38,031 nucleotides of DNA from an uncultured Verrucomicrobiota bacterium (GTDB taxonomy: Bacteria; Verrucomicrobiota; Kiritimatiellia; SS1-B-03-39; UBA6053): the NCBI GenBank assembly GCA_937127435.1, contig CAKZLZ010000195.1:1-38031 (forward strand). Reading direction: 5' to 3'. Positions 24,617-31,529 of the stretch are shown here, piece after piece. The notes under the pieces are model-generated. The model searched no databases. It had not been told where the DNA came from and worked only from the letters and a program-made list of their open reading frames with translations. A program made the position numbers and the translations under genes. Numbering within the stretch: the stretch's first letter is position 1; the number at the start of each line of letters is the position of its first letter.

Positions 24617-25733
24617 CGAATTTCCAATTTCAAAAGAAGTAACCCGCATCACCTGCGCGGTACACCCCCATCTGGGCCCCCAAGTCGCTGAATGCCTGAT
24701 CACCCTCGGTTCACATACCGTACTGGTCGAAAACGCCCGTGCAGTCCGCCAACGCATCCGCCCCCGGGCCTGGGGTTTGCCCGGACAACAGGTTGAACTC
24801 GAAAACAGTGCCATGGAACTTTTCCGCACCACGGTTCCCCGGGAGTCGGCCTTACAGGTCATCGAGACACTCAACCAGACCCTTGAACTTCAAACCCCCG
24901 GCCGCGGTTCAGTTTACGCTCAGGACATCACCGAATACAGCCAACTCAATCCTCCGGAAATCAAAGAAACCTCTTTTCAAAACACCACCGCATTCCACGG
25001 CTACACTCTGATCAATGGTATCCTCTCCAAAGCCGGAGGGGGCGAACGTCTCACCGAAAGCGCCCTGCGCCTGGGGGCCTGCGTACCCATTGTCACCCGG
25101 GGATTCGGCACCGGGCTCCGCGACCAACTCGGACTCCTCCGCATCACCATCCCTCCCGAAAAAGAATTGGTACAACTCATGGTCCCCGCCCACGATGCGG
25201 CCGGCATTCAACGCCTGCTTATCGAAAATGCCCGGATGGACCGCTCCGGTGGCGGCTTTCTCTATCAAACCCCCATCTCCGCCGGCATCGTCGATCCGCT
25301 GTTGCGGATAGGTCAACAGGAACATGCCGCCAGCATGGAACAACTCATTGCCGCCATGGACGAAATGAAACACGGCACCGGCTGGAGGAAACGATTTGCG
25401 GATCTTGAAGATCAAAAACGGGATTCCCGTTTTATCACCAGCCGGAAATATACTGAAATCACCTTGGTTTGTTCCGAAGGAAAAGCGAACGACTTCGTCC
25501 TCGCCGCCATGGAGGCCGGCGCCGGTGGCGCGACCACCGAGCGCGTCCGCTGTCTCAGTGCCAGTGATCTGGAAGGAGGAATCGGCGCCAGAGAACGCGG
25601 GATCATCTGTGTACCCAAGGCGATTTGCGATTCCGTCGTTCAAGTGCTCCGCGACATGTCCGTTGTCCTCGAAGACCCCCTCTGCCGTATTCAGGTACTC
25701 GAATCCAGCTCCGTCTTCTTTCACCAGCGGTAA
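24609..25733 (+). CDS. Triple PII-like regulatory protein
   Basis: A 374-residue cytosolic protein that I read as three tandem PII-like (ferredoxin-like) domains at about 10-112, 118-255 and 278-374. Each has a VNxxLITxG-type strand-helix start and a GxGxxYxxxI-type end; the second domain keeps the clearest PII signature GGGFLYQTPISAGI. Known PII proteins are about 112-residue trimers, so three domains in one chain would make a built-in trimer. The ATG at 24609 overlaps the DUF1538 stop. By analogy with GlnB-AmtB and SbtB-SbtA, it probably gates the DUF1538 membrane protein (inference). Its stop is the first three bases of a palindromic repeat. Confidence 0.75.
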   Translation: MSDEFPISKEVTRITCAVHPHLGPQVAECLITLGSHTVLVENARAVRQRIRPRAWGLPGQQVELENSAMELFRTTVPRESALQVIETLNQTLELQTPGRGSVYAQDITEYSQLNPPEIKETSFQNTTAFHGYTLINGILSKAGGGERLTESALRLGACVPIVTRGFGTGLRDQLGLLRITIPPEKELVQLMVPAHDAAGIQRLLIENARMDRSGGGFLYQTPISAGIVDPLLRIGQQEHAASMEQLIAAMDEMKHGTGWRKRFADLEDQKRDSRFITSRKYTEITLVCSEGKANDFVLAAMEAGAGGATTERVRCLSASDLEGGIGARERGIICVPKAICDSVVQVLRDMSVVLEDPLCRIQVLESSSVFFHQR

Positions 25734-25779
25734 CACAGACACTCCGGGTCTGTGATCCGTAACGGCCAAGCCACTACGG
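25731..25779. repeat. Two-hairpin palindromic repeat between convergent genes
   Basis: Starts TAACAC, whose TAA ends the PII-like gene. Hairpin 1 is CACAGAC/GTCTGTG with a 7-nt loop (25734-25754). Hairpin 2 is CCGTA-GGC/GCC-TACGG with symmetric AC bulges (25757-25779). It may serve as a bidirectional transcript end for the PII-like gene and thrS; no T-run is present. Confidence 0.7.
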
Positions 25780-25800
25780 CACAGCACTCGTCATGGTTTG

Positions 25801-27630
25801 TTACCCGTGGATGCGCGCGGCATCCAGTTCGCGGTCGCGGATGCGGCGGAGAAGATCCTCTTTAAACTCGGCAAAAGGAACGGTGTTTTGTTCTTCTGAA
25901 CCATAGCGGCGAACGGTGACAGATTGCGTTTCCACTTCCTTTTCACCAATCACAATGACATGCGGAATTTTGGCTTTGATCGCATTGCGGATTTTCTTGC
26001 CCATGGAATCCTGGGCACTGTTCATTTCAGCCCGAACCAAATTTTCACGTAATTCAGAAATCAACTTTTCAGCATAGTCATTAAAGGCATCATTTACGGT
26101 GATGACCTGCACCTGCAGCGGTGACAACCAAGTCGGGAAGGCGCCGGCAAAATGTTCGATCAGGAAGGCCACAAAACGTTCATGGGTCCCGGCGGGTGCA
26201 CGGTGAATCACGTAGGGATACTGTTCTTCGTTGTTGGAATCCGTGTAGGTAATGCTCATGCGTTCCGGCACTGCAAAATCCAATTGGTTGGTGGATGCGG
26301 TTTCTTCACGACCGGTGACAGACTTAAACTGGAAGTCAATTTTGGGTCCGTAGAAGGCCGCTTCCCCTTTTACTTCAATAAAAGGCAATCCGGATTTTTC
26401 CATGGCGCTACGCACCAATTTCTGGGTACGCTCCCAGGCTTCGGGATTGTCCACATATTTTTGTTTTCCTTTCGGATCTTCGGGATCCCAAGTCGAGAGG
26501 CGCATGTGATAGTTTTTAATGCCGAGTTTGTTATACAAGGTCTCGTGCATCTTCATCACTTTGAGGAATTCCTCTTCAATCTGCTCTTCGGTACAATAGA
26601 TATGCGCATCGTTCATGCACATGCCGCGTACCCGCAGGAGGCCTGAAAGCGAGCCGGATTCTTCGTAGCGGTGACACATCCCGTATTCTGCAAGCCGGAT
26701 AGGCAAGTCACGGTAGCTGTGTTTCTCTGCACCGAAAATCAAATGATGATGCGGGCAATTCATCGGTTTGATGACATACTCTTCCACCACTTCCCCGCCC
26801 TCCCGGGTGGTTTCTTTGAACTCCATAAAGGGGAACATGCCCTCTTTATAATACGGAAGGTGTCCGGTGGTGTGATACAACTTGGTCTTGGCCAGAATCG
26901 GAGTGGCAACCCGTTTGTACCCGTCGCGGAACTCCAGTTCCTTCATATAGGCTTCCAACTGATCCCTGACCACGGTTCCGTTGGGCATCCACAGGGGCAA
27001 CCCTTTGCCGACCTGGTCATCAATGCGGAACAAGGACAGTTCCTTCCCCAGTTTTTTATGGTCGCGGCGCAACGCTTCTTCGTGTGCCTGAATCGCCTGC
27101 TTCAACTCTTCTTTCGAAGGATACGCCCAGGCATAGATCCGGGTCATCATCACATTGTCGCTGTTTCCACGCCAGTACGCACCCGCCAGAGAACGGATCT
27201 TGAATCCGTCACCGGGAATGGCTTTGGTCGAAGGAACATGCGGACCTTCACACATATCGAGGAAAGGTCCGTTGCGGTAGAAGCGTAAGGAATCAATTCC
27301 TTTGGTATCGAAGAGTTCCTGGGCATATTCTTTTTTATAAGGTTCGCCCATATCATCCAAACGCGCCATGGCATCGTCATAGGGCAGATTTTCTTCTTCG
27401 AAAGCCTGGTCCTGGTTAATGATTTTGCGCATGCGCTTCTCCAGCTCTTTAAAGTCTTTTTCGACCAAAGGCTCGGAGAGGATGAAGTCATAATAGAATC
27501 CATTGTCAATCGGCGGGCCGAAACCCAAGCGTGAATCAGGACGCATTTCCAGTACGGCCTGGGCCATCACATGGGCCAGACTGTGCCGGATTTTATAAAG
27601 GTCATCTTTCACAACGGTTGCGTCCTGCAT
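25801..27630 (-). CDS. thrS: Threonyl-tRNA synthetase lacking the TGS domain
   Basis: A 609-residue class II synthetase that charges tRNA-Thr. It begins directly at the editing domain: LYKIRHSLAHVMAQAV carries the HxxxH motif and DMCEGPHVPST the second half. The catalytic domain has PMNCPHH (usually PMNCPGH), LRVRGMCMNDAHIYC as a motif 2 variant, and FYGPKIDF. The C-terminal anticodon domain ends at ARIHG. The N-terminal TGS domain (about 60 residues in E. coli ThrRS) is absent. The ATG at 27630 has AGGA 10 nt upstream; a TTG two codons earlier is too close. It starts 15 nt after infC, in the order infC-thrS, opposite to E. coli. Confidence 0.95.
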   Translation of the reverse strand: MQDATVVKDDLYKIRHSLAHVMAQAVLEMRPDSRLGFGPPIDNGFYYDFILSEPLVEKDFKELEKRMRKIINQDQAFEEENLPYDDAMARLDDMGEPYKKEYAQELFDTKGIDSLRFYRNGPFLDMCEGPHVPSTKAIPGDGFKIRSLAGAYWRGNSDNVMMTRIYAWAYPSKEELKQAIQAHEEALRRDHKKLGKELSLFRIDDQVGKGLPLWMPNGTVVRDQLEAYMKELEFRDGYKRVATPILAKTKLYHTTGHLPYYKEGMFPFMEFKETTREGGEVVEEYVIKPMNCPHHHLIFGAEKHSYRDLPIRLAEYGMCHRYEESGSLSGLLRVRGMCMNDAHIYCTEEQIEEEFLKVMKMHETLYNKLGIKNYHMRLSTWDPEDPKGKQKYVDNPEAWERTQKLVRSAMEKSGLPFIEVKGEAAFYGPKIDFQFKSVTGREETASTNQLDFAVPERMSITYTDSNNEEQYPYVIHRAPAGTHERFVAFLIEHFAGAFPTWLSPLQVQVITVNDAFNDYAEKLISELRENLVRAEMNSAQDSMGKKIRNAIKAKIPHVIVIGEKEVETQSVTVRRYGSEEQNTVPFAEFKEDLLRRIRDRELDAARIHG

Positions 27631-27645
27631 TTTCAATATATCCTA

Positions 27646-28212
27646 TTATTTCTTCTTAGAGCCGGGGCTGAGCAACATGCTCAAATTTTTACCCGCGAGT
27701 TTGGGAGGCTGTTCTGCAAAAGCAATATCTGCAAGCTCTTCCTGAATGCGGGCATAAAGTTCAAAACCAATTTCGGTATGCGTATTTTCACGCCCCCGAA
27801 ACCACAGGGTGCATTTCACCCGGTTTCCATCTTCCAAAAAGTCACGGGCATGCCGCATTTTGGTCGCGTAATCGTGCTCTTCCACATTGGCGTGAAATTT
27901 CACTTCTTTCACTTTGACCACGGACTGCTTCTTTTTGGCGTCTTTTTTACGTTTGTCTATTTCGTACTTGTGCTTGCCGTAATCCATGATTCGACATACC
28001 GGAGGTTCGGCATTGGGGGAAATCTCCACCAAATCCAACCCGTATTCTGTTGCCTTTTGCAGGGCATCGCGGGTGTCCACGACCCCGCCGTTTTCGCCGT
28101 TAGGTCCAATGAGCCGCACTTCGCGGGCACGGATGTATCGATTGTAACGAATATCGGGTTCCCGAGTTCGGTTAAAACGATTGTTACGACGGTTGTTCAT
28201 TTTGCTGGCAAT
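27646..28212 (-). CDS. infC: Translation initiation factor IF-3, probable AUU start
   Basis: A 188-residue IF3, with the N-domain signature AREVRLIGPNGENGG, the core EISPNAEPPVCRIMDYGKHKYE, the linker and the C-domain FRGRENTHTEIGFE. The first ATG (28200) lies 18 nt from the only Shine-Dalgarno AGGAG (28219-28223), which is too far. An in-frame ATT at 28210-28212 is 6 nt from it, exactly as for the AUU start of E. coli infC, which IF3 uses to repress itself. I therefore start at 28212; with the ATG the protein would be 184 residues. thrS follows 15 nt downstream. rpmI and rplT, the usual partners, are not here. Confidence 0.93.
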   Translation of the reverse strand: MASKMNNRRNNRFNRTREPDIRYNRYIRAREVRLIGPNGENGGVVDTRDALQKATEYGLDLVEISPNAEPPVCRIMDYGKHKYEIDKRKKDAKKKQSVVKVKEVKFHANVEEHDYATKMRHARDFLEDGNRVKCTLWFRGRENTHTEIGFELYARIQEELADIAFAEQPPKLAGKNLSMLLSPGSKKK

Positions 28213-28218
28213 AATAAG

Positions 28219-28223
28219 CTCCT
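28219..28223 (-). promoter_or_regulatory. Shine-Dalgarno deciding the infC AUU start
   Basis: AGGAG on the minus strand, 6 nt from the ATT codon and 18 nt from the first ATG. The upstream leader ORF (28320-28222) has its UAG stop overlapping this site. Confidence 0.65.
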
Positions 28224-28242
28224 AAGTGAGGTTACAGGTACG

Positions 28243-28291
28243 AAAAAAGCCGCTGGAAACTGAAAAACTTTTGCTTTCAAAATCCGGCGGC
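28243..28291 (-). terminator. Intrinsic terminator/attenuator in the infC leader
   Basis: On the minus strand the arms GCCGCCGGA and TCCAGCGGC form a stem with a single C-A mismatch and enclose a smaller GAAA/TTTC stem. A run of six T follows (28248-28243). Only 19 nt separate the T-run from the infC Shine-Dalgarno, so no promoter fits after it; infC must be read through it. Confidence 0.65.
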
Positions 28292-28364
28292 ATCAAGAAT
28301 GGGGTCGGAATGAAGCTCATGCTGAAATACAAATCGTGGCAGCGGTGATCCCGGTAAGGGCCCG

Positions 28365-28394
28365 TTTATACAATTTGGAAATATGCTCGGTCAA
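28365..28394 (-). promoter_or_regulatory. Promoter candidate for the infC-thrS leader
   Basis: TTGACC (28389-28394), 18 bp, TATAAA (28365-28370) on the minus strand. Predicted start near 28358 gives a leader of about 145 nt containing the terminator hairpin. Confidence 0.5.
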
Positions 28395-28407
28395 CTTCAT
28401 CTGTTTT

Positions 28408-28437
28408 GCTTATCCGCACCGACTACAGTCGGATAAG
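28408..28437 (-). terminator. Hairpin directly after tRNA-Val
   Basis: CTTATCCG and CGGATAAG form an 8-bp perfect stem right after the encoded CCA, with an alternative inner stem CGACT/AGTCG. No T-run follows on the minus strand, so it may be a processing or factor-dependent end rather than an intrinsic terminator. Confidence 0.4.
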
Positions 28438-28438
28438 T

Positions 28439-28515
28439 TGGTGGGCGATACTGGATTCGAACCAGCGACCTCATGCATGTCAAGCATGCGCTCTAACCAA
28501 CTGAGCTAATCGCCC
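28439..28515 (-). tRNA. tRNA-Val (anticodon GAC), CCA encoded
   Basis: 77 nt on the minus strand. Acceptor arms GGGCGAT and ATCGCCC, D-arm GCTC/GAGC, anticodon stem CATGC/GCATG with loop TTGACAT, T-arm loop GTTCGAATC, discriminator A and encoded CCA. Anticodon GAC reads GUC/GUU valine codons. It lies upstream of infC on the same strand with its own promoter candidate. Confidence 0.97.
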
Positions 28516-28528
28516 GCCTTGATTGGGG

Positions 28529-28556
28529 TACTTAGCGGGTTATTCGTCCAAGGCAA
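28529..28556 (-). promoter_or_regulatory. Promoter candidate of tRNA-Val
   Basis: TTGCCT (28551-28556), 16 bp, TAAGTA (28529-28534) on the minus strand. The predicted start lies about 7 nt before the tRNA 5' end at 28515. Confidence 0.45.
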
Positions 28557-28670
28557 GGCAAAATGTACGGAACTGTTCGATAAGCACCGGCTTTTTTTAC
28601 AGTCGGGTCACGGGATCTCTCCTTATAAGATAAGATCCAAATTAACCCCGGTTGCCACAAAGCCCCCCCC

Positions 28671-29015
28671 TCAGGTAAAGTTCCACATGTGAGCCGGAAG
28701 GACCCGGCTGGACGGATCCAGCTTCACCCCTTCTTTTTCCAAAAGCCGGATTTTTCTTTTGACTTCAGGTCCGGAGGATTGCCCGAAAAATCCACCCAGG
28801 CTACGATCGGATTTCACCACCCGGTGGCAGGGAACCTGGGGAGCAAAAGGATTCACCCGCAAGGCCTGCCCCACCGCCTGCGCCGATCCGCAACCGACGG
28901 ACTTGGCCAACGAACCGTAGGTACTGACTTTGCCTTCGGGAATCCGGCTGCAGGCCGCATACACTTTTTGCTGAAAGGCGGTGGGAGTCACTTCGGTTTC
29001 TTGATTCATGATCAT
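28671..29015 (-). CDS. Methylated-DNA--cysteine S-methyltransferase domain protein
   Basis: A 114-residue protein that is only the catalytic/DNA-binding domain of the Ogt/MGMT family; the N-terminal domain of the usual 150-180-residue protein is missing. The acceptor site VPCHRVV (Cys63) is intact, so it should remove methyl from O6-methylguanine, unlike alkyltransferase-like (ATL) proteins that have another residue there. The DNA-binding helix CGSAQAVGQALRVNP is also present. Two close ATGs (29015 and 29009) are possible; neither has a Shine-Dalgarno. It diverges from the hydrolase gene. Confidence 0.88.
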   Translation of the reverse strand: MIMNQETEVTPTAFQQKVYAACSRIPEGKVSTYGSLAKSVGCGSAQAVGQALRVNPFAPQVPCHRVVKSDRSLGGFFGQSSGPEVKRKIRLLEKEGVKLDPSSRVLPAHMWNFT

Positions 29016-29018
29016 TTG

Positions 29019-29047
29019 ATTCTATAGTAAGATAGACACAAATTCAA
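29019..29047 (-). promoter_or_regulatory. Promoter candidate placing the transcript start at the ATG
   Basis: TTGAAT (29042-29047), 17 bp, TAGAAT (29019-29024) on the minus strand; the -10 element ends 3 nt before the first ATG and 9 nt before the second. Confidence 0.4.
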
Positions 29048-29060
29048 CCATAGCGATCCA

Positions 29061-29810
29061 ATGAACAAAATCATCCTCCTCTTTACTTCCACCTTATGCA
29101 TGGCTTCAACTGTATTTGCAGGGAAAACCTTCGAATACAAAATCAATGAACAGTCCTACGAAGGATATTATACCGCCCCTGCCCCCGGCGCGCCTTTGAT
29201 CATTCTGCTGCATGATTGGAATGGGTTAACCGATTATGAAATCAAACGCGCAGACATGCTTTCCGAATTGGGATATGCGGTTTTTGCAGCCGATCTATTT
29301 GGCAAAGGCATCCGCCCCACCGAAGTCAAAGACAAACGGGAACATACCGGGGAACTCTACCAAAACCGGAAAAAACTCCGTTCCCTGCTGGAGGGCGCAC
29401 TGATGGCCGGGGCTTTTAATGGGGCGGATACGGAAAACGTCGTGGTCATGGGGTATTGTTTTGGGGGCGCCGCCGCTCTGGAATATGCCCGCGCCGGATT
29501 TAACGCCAAAGGGATCGCCACTTTTCACGGCGGATTGGGGACACCGGAAGGCCAAAACTATGAAGAAACCAAAGCAAAACTCATTATTTTCCACGGAAGC
29601 GCGGATTCCCATATCACATTGGACGATTTAGCAGGGCTTGGGAAAGAACTGGAAAGCGCAAAAATTGCCCATGAACTCGTAAGTTACGGGGGCGCCCCAC
29701 ACAGTTTCACTGTTTTCGATACAGATGCCTATCATCAACAGGCGGACCAACTCTCCTGGTCCCGCTTTCTGGCATTTTTGCAGGAAACTTTGCCTGCACC
29801 TAAAAATTGA
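29061..29810 (+). CDS. Dienelactone hydrolase family protein, exported
   Basis: A 249-residue alpha/beta hydrolase with a signal peptide at 1-20 (cleaved after VFA). The family motif GYCFGGAAAL holds the nucleophile Cys133, with Asp182 in GSADSH and His214 in APHSF completing a Cys-Asp-His triad as in dienelactone hydrolases. Length is typical. Secretion is unusual for the aromatic-degradation enzyme, so the substrate is likely another ester or lactone. It diverges from the methyltransferase gene and precedes the superoxide dismutase. Confidence 0.88.
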   Translation: MNKIILLFTSTLCMASTVFAGKTFEYKINEQSYEGYYTAPAPGAPLIILLHDWNGLTDYEIKRADMLSELGYAVFAADLFGKGIRPTEVKDKREHTGELYQNRKKLRSLLEGALMAGAFNGADTENVVVMGYCFGGAAALEYARAGFNAKGIATFHGGLGTPEGQNYEETKAKLIIFHGSADSHITLDDLAGLGKELESAKIAHELVSYGGAPHSFTVFDTDAYHQQADQLSWSRFLAFLQETLPAPKN

Positions 29811-29833
29811 CCGGAGAATTTCGCGACTGTCAC

Positions 29834-29861
29834 TGGACAGACGCAGGATCTCCGCTATACT
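29834..29861 (+). promoter_or_regulatory. Promoter of the superoxide dismutase gene
   Basis: TGGACA (29834-29839), 16 bp, TATACT (29856-29861). A leader of about 45 nt ends in GAGGAG, 10 nt before the ATG at 29913. Confidence 0.6.
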
Positions 29862-29912
29862 ACATTCATTCGCAACAACAATCATTCAACCAATATCGAG
29901 GAGATAACACCT

Positions 29913-30539
29913 ATGGCTTATAGCTTACCTGACCTACCTTTCGGTTTCGACGCATTAGAACCCAGCATCGACGCCAAAACCATGGAAATTCACCATGACA
30001 AACACCATGCCGCCTATATCGCCAAAGCCAACGCCGCTTTGGAAGGACAAGACGACCTGGCTGCAAAATCAATTGAAGACCTCATTTCCGACCTGGGCGC
30101 TGTTCCGGCGGAAATCCGTGGTGCCCTGCGCAACAATGGTGGCGGACACGCCAACCACAGCTTGTTCTGGGAAATTTTGAGCCCTGAAGGCGGAAGTCCC
30201 TCCGGTGATCTCGCGGCCGCGATCGACAGTGCCTTCGGCTCTTTCGATTCCTTCAAAGAAACTTTCGCCAACGCAGCCGCCACCCGTTTTGGCTCCGGCT
30301 GGGCCTGGTTGGGCGTGGCTTCTGATGGAAACCTCGTCGTTACCTCTACCCCCAATCAGGACAACCCCCTGATGAAAGGTTATGTGGACAGCGAATGCAC
30401 CCCGATTCTCGGACTTGACGTCTGGGAACACGCATACTACCTGAACTACCAAAACCGCCGTCCCGACTACGTGAGTGCGTTCTTTAACGTGATCAACTGG
30501 GACAAAGTTGCAGAGAAATTTGCTGCGGCCAAAGCTTAA
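29913..30539 (+). CDS. sodA: Superoxide dismutase, Mn-type (Fe/Mn family)
   Basis: A 208-residue enzyme that dismutes superoxide. Metal ligands are seen as His27 (MEIHHDKHH), His in [10 protein letters not shown], and Asp and His in DVWEHAYY. The [11 protein letters not shown] and [10 protein letters not shown] segments are the Mn-type forms (Gly and Gln at the positions that separate Mn from Fe enzymes), so manganese or cambialistic use is likely. No signal peptide: cytoplasmic. It has its own promoter and Shine-Dalgarno, and a strong terminator follows, so it is a single-gene unit. Confidence 0.95.
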   Translation: MAYSLPDLPFGFDALEPSIDAKTMEIHHDKHHAAYIAKANAALEGQDDLAAKSIEDLISDLGAVPAEIRGALRNNGGGHANHSLFWEILSPEGGSPSGDLAAAIDSAFGSFDSFKETFANAAATRFGSGWAWLGVASDGNLVVTSTPNQDNPLMKGYVDSECTPILGLDVWEHAYYLNYQNRRPDYVSAFFNVINWDKVAEKFAAAKA

Positions 30540-30556
30540 TTCACTTTAAGCTTCGT

Positions 30557-30591
30557 CAAAAGCCGTGTTCCGCAAGGAGCACGGCTTTTTT
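30557..30591 (+). terminator. Intrinsic terminator of the superoxide dismutase gene
   Basis: A 13-bp stem (AAAGCCGTG... with ...CACGGCTTT, one G-U pair) closed by a GCAA tetraloop and followed by T's up to 30591. It lies 18 nt after the stop codon and is the clearest terminator in the window. Confidence 0.92.
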
Positions 30592-30641
30592 GCACCTATT
30601 CCTTTTTGGCTCGCCTGCACGCGTCACCGCCCTTCACGCAT

Positions 30642-31283
30642 CTAAGGTTTACTCGAGGCTTCAATCTCTAATTGCGCACGCACGAATTCAGCAAAACCCC
30701 CGTATCGATAAGTGCGGAAATCGGTATCCACGGAATAGGCCGGACAGTATTCCCGGCGGACTTCCGTAAGAAGGCGGGTCATCGGTTTCCGCCGGTTTGC
30801 CACTGTTTCCATTAAATGCGGAATACCGTTTAATTCCAATTGAACCCAGGCATGCCCACGATTTCCTTTTGAAGTCAATGGTCCGCGCAACCCGCAGACA
30901 AATTCAGCAGGAACCCCGATTTCTTTAAGTTTCCGCCACGCCCATAACGCATGGTCCTCGCAATCCCCTTCCTGAAGATGTTCAAAAGTAACCGGATGCT
31001 GCCAAAAGTCTTTTTCATTAAATAAAACCCGGTCCCCCACATAGCGGCAGCCCCGCAACCATTCGACTATTTCTTTCGCCGAGGAAGCCTTTACAGTGCT
31101 GTGTCCTTCAAAATACCAGGACCACTCATGCAAACTTCCCTGGCCAAAATCCCGAAAAGATAAATCAGCCGGCTCCCGCTTCCACACATCCTCATCCGAT
31201 AAATCTTTGGTTAAATGACGCAACAACGGATGTAAAACAGGCTTCAACACCTTTCTCAAACCTTTCCGAAAAACTGATTTCAT
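30642..31283 (-). CDS. Transglutaminase-like cysteine peptidase-fold protein
   Basis: A 213-residue cytosolic protein. The papain/transglutaminase core is visible: Cys108 in EGDCEDHALWAW, His144 in RGHAWVQ and an acidic residue near 159 in LMETV. The start at 31283 is chosen because GGAGGGG lies 9 nt upstream; the in-frame ATG at 31322 has none and only adds 13 codons. The N-terminal 30 residues are basic and amphipathic. It is a single gene on the minus strand between the dismutase terminator and der. Substrate unknown. Confidence 0.78.
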   Translation of the reverse strand: MKSVFRKGLRKVLKPVLHPLLRHLTKDLSDEDVWKREPADLSFRDFGQGSLHEWSWYFEGHSTVKASSAKEIVEWLRGCRYVGDRVLFNEKDFWQHPVTFEHLQEGDCEDHALWAWRKLKEIGVPAEFVCGLRGPLTSKGNRGHAWVQLELNGIPHLMETVANRRKPMTRLLTEVRREYCPAYSVDTDFRTYRYGGFAEFVRAQLEIEASSKP

Positions 31284-31529
31284 TTCAAAATTCCCCTCCA
31301 AAAAATCATAAAGCGGATACACAGGTAACGGCCCGAGCTTTCGACCTAAATTCCAGATAAGATCCGTGAAGAATTTGTAATGAATTCATAGTATAGAATC
31401 TTTACACTGCAGAAGAAGTCCCGGGCAATCATGAAATGGGGTTTACGCCCTGTTTCAGTGACAAAGGAAAGATAAACGAAGACACTGTGTATGCTTTCTT
31501 TTAAGGACTGAACCTGTTAAAGGCACCGC

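Noticed and set aside
24909..25787. 292-codon open frame opposite to the PII-like gene
   Set aside because: Antisense shadow; the plus-strand gene is coupled to DUF1538 and has domain signatures.
26152..27288. Plus-strand open frames opposite to thrS
   Set aside because: Shadow frames of the conserved synthetase without domain matches.
28224..28358. T-box riboswitch controlling infC-thrS
   Set aside because: No T-box consensus or specifier-loop arrangement seen, and the terminator lies before infC, not thrS.
31284..31529. Small open frame of 14 codons near 31431 and AT-rich promoter-like hexamers before der
   Set aside because: Too short to support, with no ribosome site; hexamers are not correctly spaced.
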